DNA of 64,000 bases. Origin: an uncultured Oscillospiraceae bacterium (lineage in GTDB: Bacteria; Bacillota; Clostridia; Oscillospirales; Oscillospiraceae). This document shows positions 14,782 to 22,813 of this stretch, piece by piece. The position numbers and the translations under genes were made by a program. The notes under the pieces are model-generated. The model searched no databases. It worked only from the letters and a program-made list of their open reading frames with translations, and was not told the DNA's origin. The stretch is from the NCBI GenBank assembly GCA_934636655.1, contig CAKUAS010000006.1, forward strand, positions 1 to 64,000. Reading direction: 5' to 3'. Every line of letters starts with the position of its first letter. Positions within the stretch are counted from its first letter, which is position 1.

Positions 14782-16899
14782 ATGATAATCACTCACAAAG
14801 AATTTCCCGAGTACAGAAAATTCGAGATCGAGTACGAAGGCCGTCCTCTGAAGATGGAAGTCGGCAAGATGGCAGAGCTGTGCAACGCGGCTGTCCTCGT
14901 GACCTACGGCGAGACCACCGTTTTAGTTACCTGCACCGCATCGGCTCGTCCCAAGGACGGCATCGACTACTTCCCCCTCGCAGTTGACTTCAACGAAAAG
15001 CTTTACGCAGTCGGCCGCATCCCCGGCAGCTTCATGCGCCGCGAGGGCAAGCCCAGCCTGCCCGCAGTCCTGGCCTCCCGCCTCATCGACCGTCCCATGC
15101 GCCCCCTGTTCCCCTCCGACCTGCGCAACGATGTTGTCATCGCCTGCGAGGTCCTGTCCGTCGACCGCGACTGCAGCCCCGAGATCACCGCAATGATCGG
15201 CGCATCGGCAGCAGTCAGCATTTCCGACGTTCCGTTTAACGGTCCTATCGCCGGCATCGTTCTCGGCTGGGACGGTGAGAAGTATCTGTTTAACCCCACT
15301 CAGGAGGAGCGCAAGACCAACCGCATGACCACCACCATCGCGGCGACTCATAAGAAGATCGTAATGATCGAGTCCGAGGCCGATCAGGTCCCCGAGGAGG
15401 TCATGTACGAGGGTATCGTTCAGGCTCACGAGCATCTGCAGCCCGTTCTTGACCTCATTGACAAGATGGTCGCCGAGGTCGGCAAGCCGAAGTTTGAATA
15501 CGAGCACGCTTCCTTTGACGAGGAGCTGTTCAATAAGCTCGTCGAGAACGAGTTCGAGGGCATGGAATACTGCATGGACACCGACGACAAGAACGTCCGA
15601 GAATCTCGCGTCAACGAGTGGGTCACCGCAATGGAGGAAAAGTACTCCGAGGAGCACCCCGACATGATGCAGTACATGGACGAGATCCTCTACAAGCTGC
15701 AGAAGAAGGTCGTCAAGAAGTGGCTGCTGGCCGGCAAGCGCGTCGACGGCCGCGCAATGAACGAGATCCGCCCCCTCGGCAGCGAGGTCGGCCTGATCCC
15801 CCGCGTTCACGGCTCGGCACTGTTCACCCGCGGCCAGACTCAGGTCCTGTCCATCGCAACTCTCGCAACTCTCTCCATGTCCCAAAAGCTCGACACCATC
15901 TGGGAAGAGGAAGAGAAGCGCTTCATGCACCACTACAATATGCCCTCCTACTCCACAGGCGAGGCTCGTCCCAGCCGCAGCACCGGCCGCCGCGAATACG
16001 GCCACGGCGCGCTGGTCGAGAAGGCGCTCGAGAGCGTCATTCCCTCGGTCGAGGACTTCCCCTACACCATCCGCGTAGTCTCCGAGATCCTGTCCTCCAA
16101 CGGCTCGACCTCACAGGGCTCGATCTGCGGCACGACGCTGGCACTCATGGACGCGGGCGTTCCCATCAAGGCTCCCGTTGCCGGTATCTCCTGCGGTCTT
16201 ATCCAGGACGGCGACGACTTCACCACCTTCATCGACATTCAAGGCGTTGAGGACTTCCACGGCGAGATGGACTTCAAAGTCGCCGGTACCAAGGCCGGTA
16301 TCACCGCCATCCAGATGGACCTCAAGAACGACGGCCTCAAGCACGAGATCGTCAAGGAAGCTCTCGAGATCACCCGCGAGGCTCGCTATCAGATCCTCGA
16401 CGAGGTCATGCTCAAGGCTCTGCCCGAGCCTCGCAAGGAGCTTGCAAAGAGCGCACCGAAGATGATCCAGATGAAGATCAATCCCGACAAGATCCGCGAG
16501 GTCATCGGCTCCGGCGGCAAGGTCATCCAGAAGATCACTGCCGACACCGGCTGCAAGATCGACATCGACGACGACGGCAGCATCTTCATCGCCTCCGAGG
16601 ATATCGAGGCATGCCGCGCGGCACGTCAGACTATCGAAAACATCGTTTTCGAGCCCGAGGTCGGCGCACTGTACTACGGCAAGGTCGTGCGCATCATCCC
16701 CATCGGCGCGTTCATCGAGCTCGCTCCGGGCAAGGACGGCATGTGCCACATCAAGGACCTCGAGTTCAAGCGCACCGAAAAGGTCGAGGATGTCCTGAAT
16801 GTCGGCGACATGACCTGGGTCAAGGTCACCGAGATCGACGACCGCGGCAGAGTAAACCTCTCCCGCAAGGAAGCTCTCAAAGAGCGCGGCGAGGCCTAA
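14782..16899 (+). CDS. pnp: Polyribonucleotide nucleotidyltransferase (PNPase)
   Basis: 705 residues, with two RNase PH domains, a KH domain (MIQMKINPDKIREVIGSGGK, about 560-580) and an S1 domain (GALYYGKVVRIIPIGAFIEL, about 625-645). The phosphate-binding/active region SSNGSTSQGSICG and the FFPL..YAVGRIPGSF block are present. It degrades RNA 3' to 5' using phosphate as part of the RNA decay machinery. The start at 14782 has GGAG 8 nt upstream; the in-frame ATG at 14764 has none. The leader contains a small hairpin (14712-14735), where PNPase genes often carry an autoregulatory stem. Confidence 0.97.
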   Translation: MIITHKEFPEYRKFEIEYEGRPLKMEVGKMAELCNAAVLVTYGETTVLVTCTASARPKDGIDYFPLAVDFNEKLYAVGRIPGSFMRREGKPSLPAVLASRLIDRPMRPLFPSDLRNDVVIACEVLSVDRDCSPEITAMIGASAAVSISDVPFNGPIAGIVLGWDGEKYLFNPTQEERKTNRMTTTIAATHKKIVMIESEADQVPEEVMYEGIVQAHEHLQPVLDLIDKMVAEVGKPKFEYEHASFDEELFNKLVENEFEGMEYCMDTDDKNVRESRVNEWVTAMEEKYSEEHPDMMQYMDEILYKLQKKVVKKWLLAGKRVDGRAMNEIRPLGSEVGLIPRVHGSALFTRGQTQVLSIATLATLSMSQKLDTIWEEEEKRFMHHYNMPSYSTGEARPSRSTGRREYGHGALVEKALESVIPSVEDFPYTIRVVSEILSSNGSTSQGSICGTTLALMDAGVPIKAPVAGISCGLIQDGDDFTTFIDIQGVEDFHGEMDFKVAGTKAGITAIQMDLKNDGLKHEIVKEALEITREARYQILDEVMLKALPEPRKELAKSAPKMIQMKINPDKIREVIGSGGKVIQKITADTGCKIDIDDDGSIFIASEDIEACRAARQTIENIVFEPEVGALYYGKVVRIIPIGAFIELAPGKDGMCHIKDLEFKRTEKVEDVLNVGDMTWVKVTEIDDRGRVNLSRKEALKERGEA

Positions 16900-16912
16900 T
16901 CGAACAATCTCC

Positions 16913-16950
16913 AACAGCTGCTCATTCTTTAGAATAAGCAGCTGTTTTTA
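16913..16950 (+). terminator. Terminator of pnp
   Basis: AACAGCTGCT / AGCAGCTGTT stem followed by TTTTTAAAAAA. It ends only 5 bp before the next predicted start. Confidence 0.85.
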
Positions 16951-16954
16951 AAAA

Positions 16955-17359
16955 ATGAAAGGAACTGCGGCCGATGGAAAACGAGGCAAAAGAAACATTA
17001 TCATCGTATTTTCGGTACTTGTGTGCATATTGCTGGTGATTTCGTTTATCTTTTTCGTGTACCGCAGCCAGCACACATTCTCGCAGGAAAAGTGGCTTTC
17101 AAACGCAGACGAGCGCTATAAACTCGTCGACAGCATGCTCGAAAAGCACCCGCTCATCGGCATGAGCGAGGCCGATGTCATCGCGCTTCTGGGCAATGAG
17201 GACGGCGACGGGCAGAGCTCCTTCAAGCTGAGCCGTGAATACTTCCCGCCGGAAACCACGCTTGTGTACCATCTGGGCGTCGAATACATTGACAGCATGT
17301 GGCTCATAATCTCGATAAGCGACGGAATCGTCACGGAATACCTCATCGACGTGACCTGA
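16955..17359 (+). CDS. Membrane-anchored protein of unknown function
   Basis: 134 residues with one N-terminal membrane helix (about 14-36, IIIVFSVLVCILLVISFIFF). The external part contains LVDSMLEKHPLIGMSEADVI, reminiscent of the SmpA/BamE-like 'G.s..eV..lLG' repeat found in many small envelope proteins (weak). No ribosome binding site precedes the ATG at 16955, which is 5 bp after the pnp terminator. AAAGGA fits better to an out-of-frame ATG at 16974, so the true start is uncertain. Function not recognised. Confidence 0.6.
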   Translation: MKGTAADGKRGKRNIIIVFSVLVCILLVISFIFFVYRSQHTFSQEKWLSNADERYKLVDSMLEKHPLIGMSEADVIALLGNEDGDGQSSFKLSREYFPPETTLVYHLGVEYIDSMWLIISISDGIVTEYLIDVT

Positions 17360-17488
17360 CGCTCAAGCAGGCACTGTGACAAAGCGGCAGGCCTTTCAAT
17401 GACCGAAGAAGCTTTTTTCCCTCTGCGGGAACATTTCCGCATCCCTAGGCGTCATACAGGCAAAGAACACAAAAGGAGCTGAGAGATC

Positions 17489-18040
17489 ATGACAAAAAGG
17501 CTTGCCGCGAGCATTCTGTGCCTTGCTCTTGCTTTTTCGCTCGCAGGCTGCGGCATATTTCGGGGCGCAGCGCCCGAAAACACTCCGGCGGTTCCGGACG
17601 ACTTCTCGCTGCGCTTTTCGTGGTGGTACGACGAGACGCAGAAAAACATCCTGGACACACAGACGGGCAGCCTTCAAAAGGATCTTGCCTCGGACGGGAC
17701 GGCATCGGCGGAGCTTCGCCCCGAGCCGGACTTTTTGCAGCGGCTGTATGAGCTTGTCTGCAAGTATCGCCTTACGGATATCGACCGCGAAATGACCTCG
17801 CAGGAGCTCGCGGACGATAAATCAAAGGCAGTCGGCATGATCCCGCTCGAGCATTACGAGATCTCCGTAACAATGAACGGAAGGAGCCTTCTTATCCGCG
17901 GCGATCAGACGGCCGTCTACCACATGACATCGGATGAGGACGCCGCAGATTTCATAAACGCCGTGACCTCCTTTAAGAAGGCCGTGGCGGAGCTGCCGGA
18001 ATGGACGGCCCTGCCGCCCGCAAACGGAGGCTATGACTGA
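17489..18040 (+). CDS. Lipoprotein of unknown function
   Basis: 183 residues. Signal peptide MTKRLAASILCLALAFSLAG with lipobox LAGC, so Cys21 would be lipidated. The mature domain (about 30-180) has FSWWYDETQKNILDTQTG and YEISVTMNGRSLLIRGDQTA, suggesting a small beta-sandwich. I do not recognise the family. AGGAG lies 11 nt before the ATG. It shares the small envelope-protein cluster after pnp and ends in a terminator at 18081. Confidence 0.75.
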   Translation: MTKRLAASILCLALAFSLAGCGIFRGAAPENTPAVPDDFSLRFSWWYDETQKNILDTQTGSLQKDLASDGTASAELRPEPDFLQRLYELVCKYRLTDIDREMTSQELADDKSKAVGMIPLEHYEISVTMNGRSLLIRGDQTAVYHMTSDEDAADFINAVTSFKKAVAELPEWTALPPANGGYD

Positions 18041-18080
18041 GCCTTAAGAAAACGTTCAGAATATGAATAAACGGTATATT

Positions 18081-18113
18081 TCGCCCTTATGCGCTTGCAT
18101 AGGGGCGATTTTT
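18081..18113 (+). terminator. Terminator of the 17489 lipoprotein gene
   Basis: TCGCCCTTATGCG / CATAGGGGCGA stem followed by TTTTTA. Confidence 0.8.
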
Positions 18114-18127
18114 ATGTTATCATTTAT

Positions 18128-18140
18128 CTAACAGTGTTAG
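18128..18140 (+). promoter_or_regulatory. Palindromic operator candidate before marR
   Basis: CTAACAGTGTTAG is a perfect 6+1+6 palindrome, 21 bp before the marR start and just upstream of its ribosome binding site. MarR proteins commonly bind such sites to repress their own gene; here this is position-based inference. Confidence 0.45.
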
Positions 18141-18161
18141 TAATCGGAGGTCGAATGCGTA

Positions 18162-18593
18162 ATGGATTACTCTCATCTTGCGGAAAAAATGCTGTCGGTC
18201 AGGGCACAGCTGAGCCATCTGCCGGCCGGCGAGGCTGTCAGCGACGCCTGCGGCGGCGAGTTTTTCGCGCTGAGTCTGCTTCTGCTCGGCGACGCGCCGA
18301 GCTGCCCCTCGGAGCTGAGCCGCAGCATGGGCGTATCCTCGGCACGCATCGCGGCGCTTTTAAAGCACCTTGAGCAGAAAGGCTTCATACAGCGGCGCGC
18401 CGATGAGTTCGACGAGCGGCGCGTGAACGTCTCTCTCACCGACACGGGGCGCGAGCTCATAAACGAACGGCGGCGCGAGGCCATAGAGCGCGTCGCGGCG
18501 GCTCTGCGCTCGCTCGGCGAGGAGGACGCACGCGAATATGTCCGGCTCCAGCAGAAAATGCTCGACGCGCTCTCCGCAAACGCCTTCAATTGA
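18162..18593 (+). CDS. MarR family transcriptional regulator
   Basis: 143 residues with the MarR winged helix: APSCPSELSRSMGVSSARIA (recognition helix about 48-65), LKHLEQKGFIQRR, then the wing DERRVNVSLTDTGRELI. Flanking helices form the dimer interface. GGAGG lies 10 nt before the ATG. A perfect 13-bp palindrome upstream may be its own site. Possible targets are its own gene and the DUF1538/PII-like pair 120 bp downstream, separated by a repeat element. Confidence 0.9.
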   Translation: MDYSHLAEKMLSVRAQLSHLPAGEAVSDACGGEFFALSLLLLGDAPSCPSELSRSMGVSSARIAALLKHLEQKGFIQRRADEFDERRVNVSLTDTGRELINERRREAIERVAAALRSLGEEDAREYVRLQQKMLDALSANAFN

Positions 18594-18596
18594 CGA

Positions 18597-18705
18597 GAGC
18601 GCATACGGTTTCGGCAAGCGATCATTGTTGTGATGCCCGGCAGCTTCGATACCGGGCCGGCGCAATAATGTATCGGCAAAAGCGTTAAAACGCCTCCAAA
18701 AAAGT
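18597..18705. repeat. Dispersed element, copy 4 (short)
   Basis: The core CTTCGATACCGGGC (18645-18658) and the terminal segment AATGTATCGGCAAAAGCGTT, then AAAACGCCTCCAAAAAA, match the family. The right end lies 6 bp before the ribosome binding site of the DUF1538 gene, whose start codon is not ATG. Confidence 0.6.
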
Positions 18706-18715
18706 AAGGAGTGAT

Positions 18716-20260
18716 ATTATCAGAAGATCAGTTGATTTTGAAGCCAATCACACGGCGATAGTCGAAAAAACGCGCGAGGCGGCGGTGTCGGTGCTGCCTA
18801 TCGTCGCTATTGTCATCGTGCTGTGCCTTTTTGTCATGCCAATGCAGGCAGACCTGCTTTTGTGCTTTCTCATCGGCGCGCTGATGATCGTCGCAGGCAT
18901 GGGTCTGTTCTCGCTGGGCGCGGAGCAGGCTATGATGCCTATCGGCTCGAAGATCGGCACAGCGCTCACGAAAACAAAAAACCTGCCGCTCATCCTCGGT
19001 GTAAGCTTCCTGCTCGGCTTTGCGATAACGGTCGCCGAGCCGGATCTCCAGGTTCTTGCGCAGACGGTTCCGCACATAAAAAGCAGCGTTCTGCTCGTCA
19101 CCGTCGGCGTGGGAGTCGGCTTTTTCATGACAGTGTGCATGCTGCGCATTCTGACCGGCGCGAGCCTCAGGTGGCTGCTCATCGGCTGCTATGCGCTCAT
19201 CTTCGCGCTGGCAGCATTTACCGACCGCAATTATCTCAGCATCGCCTTTGACTCCGGCGGCGTAACGACCGGTCCCATGACCGTGCCGTTCATCCTCGCG
19301 ATGGGTCTCGGCGTTTCAATGATACGAAGCGACCGCGCCGCCGAGGCCGACAGCTTCGGTCTTGTCGCACTTTGCTCGGTAGGACCGATCCTCTCGGTTC
19401 TCATCCTCGGCTTTTTCTACGACGGTAGCGAGGCGGTGGCCGGCATAAGCGCAGCCGCATTTTCCGACACGCGCGAGATCGGCTCGGCCTTCATCTCCGC
19501 TATACCGGCCTACATGCTCGAAATGGCCGTCGCGCTGCTGCCGATAGTCGCGATATTTCTCATCTTCCAGCTCTGTCTGCTGCGTCTGCACGGGCGGCCG
19601 CTTGCGAAGATACTCATCGGCATTGTCTACACCTATATCGGCCTCGTACTGTTTCTCACCGGCGTGAATGTCGGCTTCTCGACTCTCGGTGCGGAGCTCG
19701 GCGCTGCGCTTGCCGCAAGCAATACGCAGTGGCTGCTCGTTCCGCTGTCGATGCTTCTGGGCTGGTTCATCATTTCCGCCGAGCCCGCCGTAGGCGTTCT
19801 TGAAAAGCAGATCGAGCAGGTCAGCGCGGGCGCAATACCCGGCAAAGCGATAAAGCTCAGTCTTTCGGTCGCCATCGCGCTCGCAATGGGACTTGCGATG
19901 CTGCGCGTCGTGACGGGCATAAGCATCATGTGGTTTCTCGTCCCGGGCTACGCGATAGCGCTCGGCCTGTCGTTTTTCGTGCCGGATATCTACACGGCAA
20001 TAGCCTTTGACTCCGGCGGCGTCGCGTCAGGCCCCATGACCGCAACGTTCATGCTGCAGTTCATGATGGGGGCGTCCATTGCTCTCGGCGGAAACGTTTT
20101 AAGCGACGCTTTCGGCGTTGTCGCAATGGTCGCGATGATGCCGCTGCTGTCGATCCAGGTCGTCGGCGTTCTGTTTGAAAAGCGCGCAAAGCGCGTCGAG
20201 ACGCCCGAGGAGGTCTACGGCGACCTCGAGATCATCGAGCTGTGGGAGGAAGCTGTATGA
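18716..20260 (+). CDS. DUF1538 family membrane protein (duplicated)
   Basis: About 514 residues if started at ATT 18716 or ATC 18719, just after AAGGAG; the first conventional start in frame is GTG 18785, giving 491. The protein is polytopic and consists of two DUF1538 halves, each with the signature AFDSGGV.(T/S)GPMT (about residues 180-192 and 420-432) and an FLLGFAI/LLGWFII..AEP helix. It is probably a transporter of unknown substrate in the cell membrane. The 23-codon upstream extension (RRSVDFEANHTAIVEKTREA) is coding-like and resembles the usual N-terminus. It is translationally coupled to the PII-like gene that follows (ATGA overlap). Confidence 0.8.
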   Translation: MIRRSVDFEANHTAIVEKTREAAVSVLPIVAIVIVLCLFVMPMQADLLLCFLIGALMIVAGMGLFSLGAEQAMMPIGSKIGTALTKTKNLPLILGVSFLLGFAITVAEPDLQVLAQTVPHIKSSVLLVTVGVGVGFFMTVCMLRILTGASLRWLLIGCYALIFALAAFTDRNYLSIAFDSGGVTTGPMTVPFILAMGLGVSMIRSDRAAEADSFGLVALCSVGPILSVLILGFFYDGSEAVAGISAAAFSDTREIGSAFISAIPAYMLEMAVALLPIVAIFLIFQLCLLRLHGRPLAKILIGIVYTYIGLVLFLTGVNVGFSTLGAELGAALAASNTQWLLVPLSMLLGWFIISAEPAVGVLEKQIEQVSAGAIPGKAIKLSLSVAIALAMGLAMLRVVTGISIMWFLVPGYAIALGLSFFVPDIYTAIAFDSGGVASGPMTATFMLQFMMGASIALGGNVLSDAFGVVAMVAMMPLLSIQVVGVLFEKRAKRVETPEEVYGDLEIIELWEEAV

Positions 20261-20922
20261 ACTACGTCATTTCAATAATCAACCCCGAAGCGCTCGATAC
20301 TCTGAGCGATATCTGCACCGAGCTGCGGCTGCCTATGACAGTGGTCATGCACGGGCGCGGCACGGCGGTGCAAAGTATGATGGATCTTCTGGGCATTGAG
20401 TCAAACGACAAACGCGTCGTCATGACCGTCGCCGACCCCGAAAAGACGAAGGATCTCATCGCCGCACAGCGGCGCAGGCTGCATCTCGGCGTTCCGGGCC
20501 ATGGCATCGTCATTGCCGTGCCGGTAAAAAGCATTGGAGGAGGAAAAGCCTTGGCATATCTTAATCAGGACAACAAAAATGTGAAACAGCCGCCTAATCT
20601 GAGCTTCGCTCACGAGCTCATCGTCGCTATAACCAACGAGGGCTGCACCGATATGGTCATGAACGCGGCTCGAGCCGCCGGTGCGCGCGGCGGTACGACC
20701 CTGCACGGCAAGGGCACGGGCGAGAAGGATCCAAAGTTCTATAACATCACCCTCGCCGAGGAAAAGGAGGTCGTCCTCATCGTTGCGGCCGCCGCGCAGA
20801 AGTCGGAGATCATGGCTTCCATCCTAAAAAAAGCGGGACCCGACACCGAAGCCGGAACCATCGTCTTCTCCCTTCCCACGACCGGGGTCGCCGGCTTCGG
20901 GCTTTTAGAGGCGAATTTTTAG
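20257..20922 (+). CDS. PII-like nitrogen-regulator-type protein, two tandem domains
   Basis: 221 residues from ATG 20257 (GGGAGGAAG upstream). The two halves, about 1-105 and 110-215, both look like the PII ferredoxin-like fold: the first has NYVISIINPEALDTLSDICT, the second HELIVAITNEGCTDMVMNAA with GARGGTTLHGKGTGE, a region like the PII T-loop and nucleotide site. PII proteins sense nucleotides and often bind a cognate membrane transporter. The 4-bp overlap with the DUF1538 permease suggests it regulates that protein (inference). The C-terminal LLEANF and stop are encoded inside the end of a repeat element. Confidence 0.82.
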   Translation: MNYVISIINPEALDTLSDICTELRLPMTVVMHGRGTAVQSMMDLLGIESNDKRVVMTVADPEKTKDLIAAQRRRLHLGVPGHGIVIAVPVKSIGGGKALAYLNQDNKNVKQPPNLSFAHELIVAITNEGCTDMVMNAARAAGARGGTTLHGKGTGEKDPKFYNITLAEEKEVVLIVAAAAQKSEIMASILKKAGPDTEAGTIVFSLPTTGVAGFGLLEANF

Positions 20923-20960
20923 AGGCGAATTAAGGCAGTCCTTATACACGTATTGCAGGT

Positions 20961-21240
20961 GCCCGGTATGGAAATGACGGCAGAAACCGTGACGTTTCGC
21001 GCCCCATGAGTGCGGTATAGGTCTGCGGTAGCCCGATATCGAAACGACGGTGGAAACCGTGACGTTTCGCGACCCGTGAGTGCGGTATAGGTCTGCAGTA
21101 GCCCGATATCGAAATGACGGCAGAAACCGTGACGTTTCGCGACCCGTGAGTGCGGTATAGGTCTGCGGCAGCCCGATATCGAAACGACGGCAGAAACCGT
21201 GGAATTTAGCGACCCACAAGTACGGCACAGCTTTTCGGGG
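20961..21240 (+). repeat. Tandem array of four 70-bp units
   Basis: Units start with GCCCGrTATs at 20961, 21031, 21101 and 21171, exactly 70 bp apart and about 90% identical. Each contains a hairpin: CGAAAC and GTTTCG arms enclosing CGGTGGAAACCG. Unit-to-unit differences are mostly single-base changes. No spacers, so this is not CRISPR. Confidence 0.9.
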
Positions 21241-21308
21241 GCTCGGTATTGGTGCTTGCAGGCCGGGTCATCGCAGGCGATGTATCGTCACAATGCAGCT
21301 GTACTATT

Positions 21309-21351
21309 AAAAACCGAGAGTATAGATTTTAGTCTATACTCTCGGCTTTTT
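21309..21351. terminator. Bidirectional terminator inside the repeat element
   Basis: AAAACCGAGAGTATAGA / TCTATACTCTCGG stem with a 6-nt loop, then CTTTTTG. It serves the two convergent genes (20257-20922 and 21560-22705) and is of the same CCGAGAG type as the asnS terminator. Confidence 0.85.
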
Positions 21352-21559
21352 GCTTTGTAGGCGGCTTGTGCCGCGATTAATAATACCTCATCCGTATGGG
21401 TAGTTTTCCGGCTTTGCCGGCAGAATCGGCACCGGATGAAAGAAAATTTGTGCTGCGCTCACTGGTCGCGAAACGTCACGGTTTTCTCCGCAGCTTCGAC
21501 ACCGGGCACCTGCAATACGTGTATAAGGACTGCGTTAATTCGCCTCTGAAAATTCGCCT

Positions 21560-22705
21560 CTAAAAAATCTTTTTGAAGAGCTCGGTGAGATCCTCGGGGC
21601 TGGTGTCGCGCGGATTACCGGGGCGGCAGGCATCGGCATAGGCACTCTCTGCAAGGAACGGCAGATCCTCTTCCCTGATCGCATCGAGCTTCTCGGGGAT
21701 ACCGACATCCTTGGAAAGCTGCTTGACCGCATCAATGGCGGCACGGCGGTACTCGGCCTGAGTCATATCATCAACGCCCTTGACACCCATTGCGCGCGCG
21801 ATCTCTCGATACTTCTCGCCCGTATAGTCGGCGTTATACTCCATGACTATAGGCAGCATCATCGCGCAGGCGACTCCGTGCGGCGTATCGTAAACCGCGC
21901 CGAGAGTGTGCGCCATGGAATGAGCAATGCCGAGGCCGACATTTGAAAAGCCCATACCGGCAATATACTGGCCGAGCGCCATGCCCTCGCGCCCCTCCTT
22001 CTCGCCGGCGACCGATGAGCGCAGATACTTCGAGATGAGCTTTATCGCCTCAAGATGGAACATATCCGTCATCTCCCACGCGGCCTTGGTCGTGTAGCCC
22101 TCGATGGCATGCGTGAGAGCATCCATGCCGGTCGAAGCCGTCAGCCCCTTGGGCATTGAATCCATCATCTCGGGATCAACGACGGCAATAATGGGCATGT
22201 CGTGCGGGTCGACACATACAAATTTACGCTTGCGCTCGACATCGGTGATGACGTAGTTTATCGTGACCTCGGCAGCCGTACCGGCAGTCGTCGGGATCGC
22301 AATAATGGGTACACAGGGTTTCTTCGTATCGGCCACGCCCTCGAGTGAGCGCACATCGGCAAATTCGGGGTTGTTGATGATAATGCCGATGGCCTTGGCC
22401 GTGTCCATGGGCGAGCCTCCGCCGATGGCGATGAGGTAGTCCGCATTTGCTGCCTTGAACGCCGCAACACCGTTTACGACATTCTCTATCGTCGGGTTGG
22501 GCTTGATCTCGGAATAGATCGCATACTGAAGTCCGGCCTCGTCCAGAACGTCGGTCACATGGGCAATGACGCCGTGCTTTATGAGCGTCGGGCCGCAGCA
22601 TATAAGCGCCTTTTTAAAACCGCGCGACTTGACCTCGCCCGGGATCTCGCGGATAGCTCCGGCGCCGTGATATGAAGTCTGATTGAGCATTATTCTGTTA
22701 GCCAT
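21560..22705 (-). CDS. fucO: Iron-containing alcohol dehydrogenase, lactaldehyde reductase-like
   Basis: 381 residues, closely following E. coli FucO along the whole length: MANRIMLNQTSYHGAGAI, the NAD-binding LIAIGGGSPMDTAKAIGII, AIPTTAGTAAEVTINYVI and VDPHDMPI. The Fe ligands are in GMDALTHAIEGY (Asp, His), IAHSMAHTLGA (His) and DTPHGVA (His). It reduces lactaldehyde, or a similar aldehyde, to the diol with NADH in the cytoplasm. A TTGACA/TAAAAT promoter overlaps a palindrome resembling a Rex operator. No fucose or rhamnose genes are nearby, so it may be a general fermentative dehydrogenase. The stop codon lies in the repeat end. Confidence 0.9.
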   Translation of the reverse strand: MANRIMLNQTSYHGAGAIREIPGEVKSRGFKKALICCGPTLIKHGVIAHVTDVLDEAGLQYAIYSEIKPNPTIENVVNGVAAFKAANADYLIAIGGGSPMDTAKAIGIIINNPEFADVRSLEGVADTKKPCVPIIAIPTTAGTAAEVTINYVITDVERKRKFVCVDPHDMPIIAVVDPEMMDSMPKGLTASTGMDALTHAIEGYTTKAAWEMTDMFHLEAIKLISKYLRSSVAGEKEGREGMALGQYIAGMGFSNVGLGIAHSMAHTLGAVYDTPHGVACAMMLPIVMEYNADYTGEKYREIARAMGVKGVDDMTQAEYRRAAIDAVKQLSKDVGIPEKLDAIREEDLPFLAESAYADACRPGNPRDTSPEDLTELFKKIF

Positions 22706-22754
22706 AACAACATTCTCCTTTCAGATATAAGCAAATTTAGTATGCTCACCCTTG

Positions 22755-22792
22755 AGCGTTAATATTTTAACGCTATTGTTAAGGCGTGTCAA
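22755..22792 (-). promoter_or_regulatory. Promoter of the fucO-like gene with Rex-like operator
   Basis: Minus-strand TTGACA (22787-22792), 17-bp spacer, TAAAAT (22764-22769). A perfect 20-bp palindrome AGCGTTAATATTTTAACGCT (22755-22774) covers the -10. Its core GTTAA-N4-TTAAC is that of Rex sites (TTGTTAA-N4-TTAACAA), and Rex controls alcohol dehydrogenases by NADH/NAD ratio in Clostridia. Two further TTGTTAA half-sites lie close by. Confidence 0.6.
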
Positions 22793-22813
22793 CAGAACTT
22801 CGTTAAATTATTG

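Larger units (their letters stand above)
20905..21565. repeat. Dispersed element, copy 5: full element with long terminal inverted repeats
   Basis: The best example of the family. The left end (20911-20970) and right end (21505-21565) are near-perfect inverted copies of about 55 bp: AGGCGAATTAAGGCAGTCCT in one, its complement AGGACTGCGTTAATTCGCCT in the other, each continuing through TATACACGTATTGCAGGTGC. Both outer edges carry a doubled TTTTAGAGGCGAATTTT. The element sits exactly between two convergent genes and contains both stop codons. It holds a 4 x 70-bp tandem array and a bidirectional terminator. Confidence 0.85.

Noticed and set aside
14923..16005. Minus-strand frame of 360 codons
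   Set aside because: Antisense to pnp; no ribosome binding site.
20961..21240. CRISPR array
   Set aside because: Units are 70 bp, contiguous and without unique spacers, and no cas genes are near.
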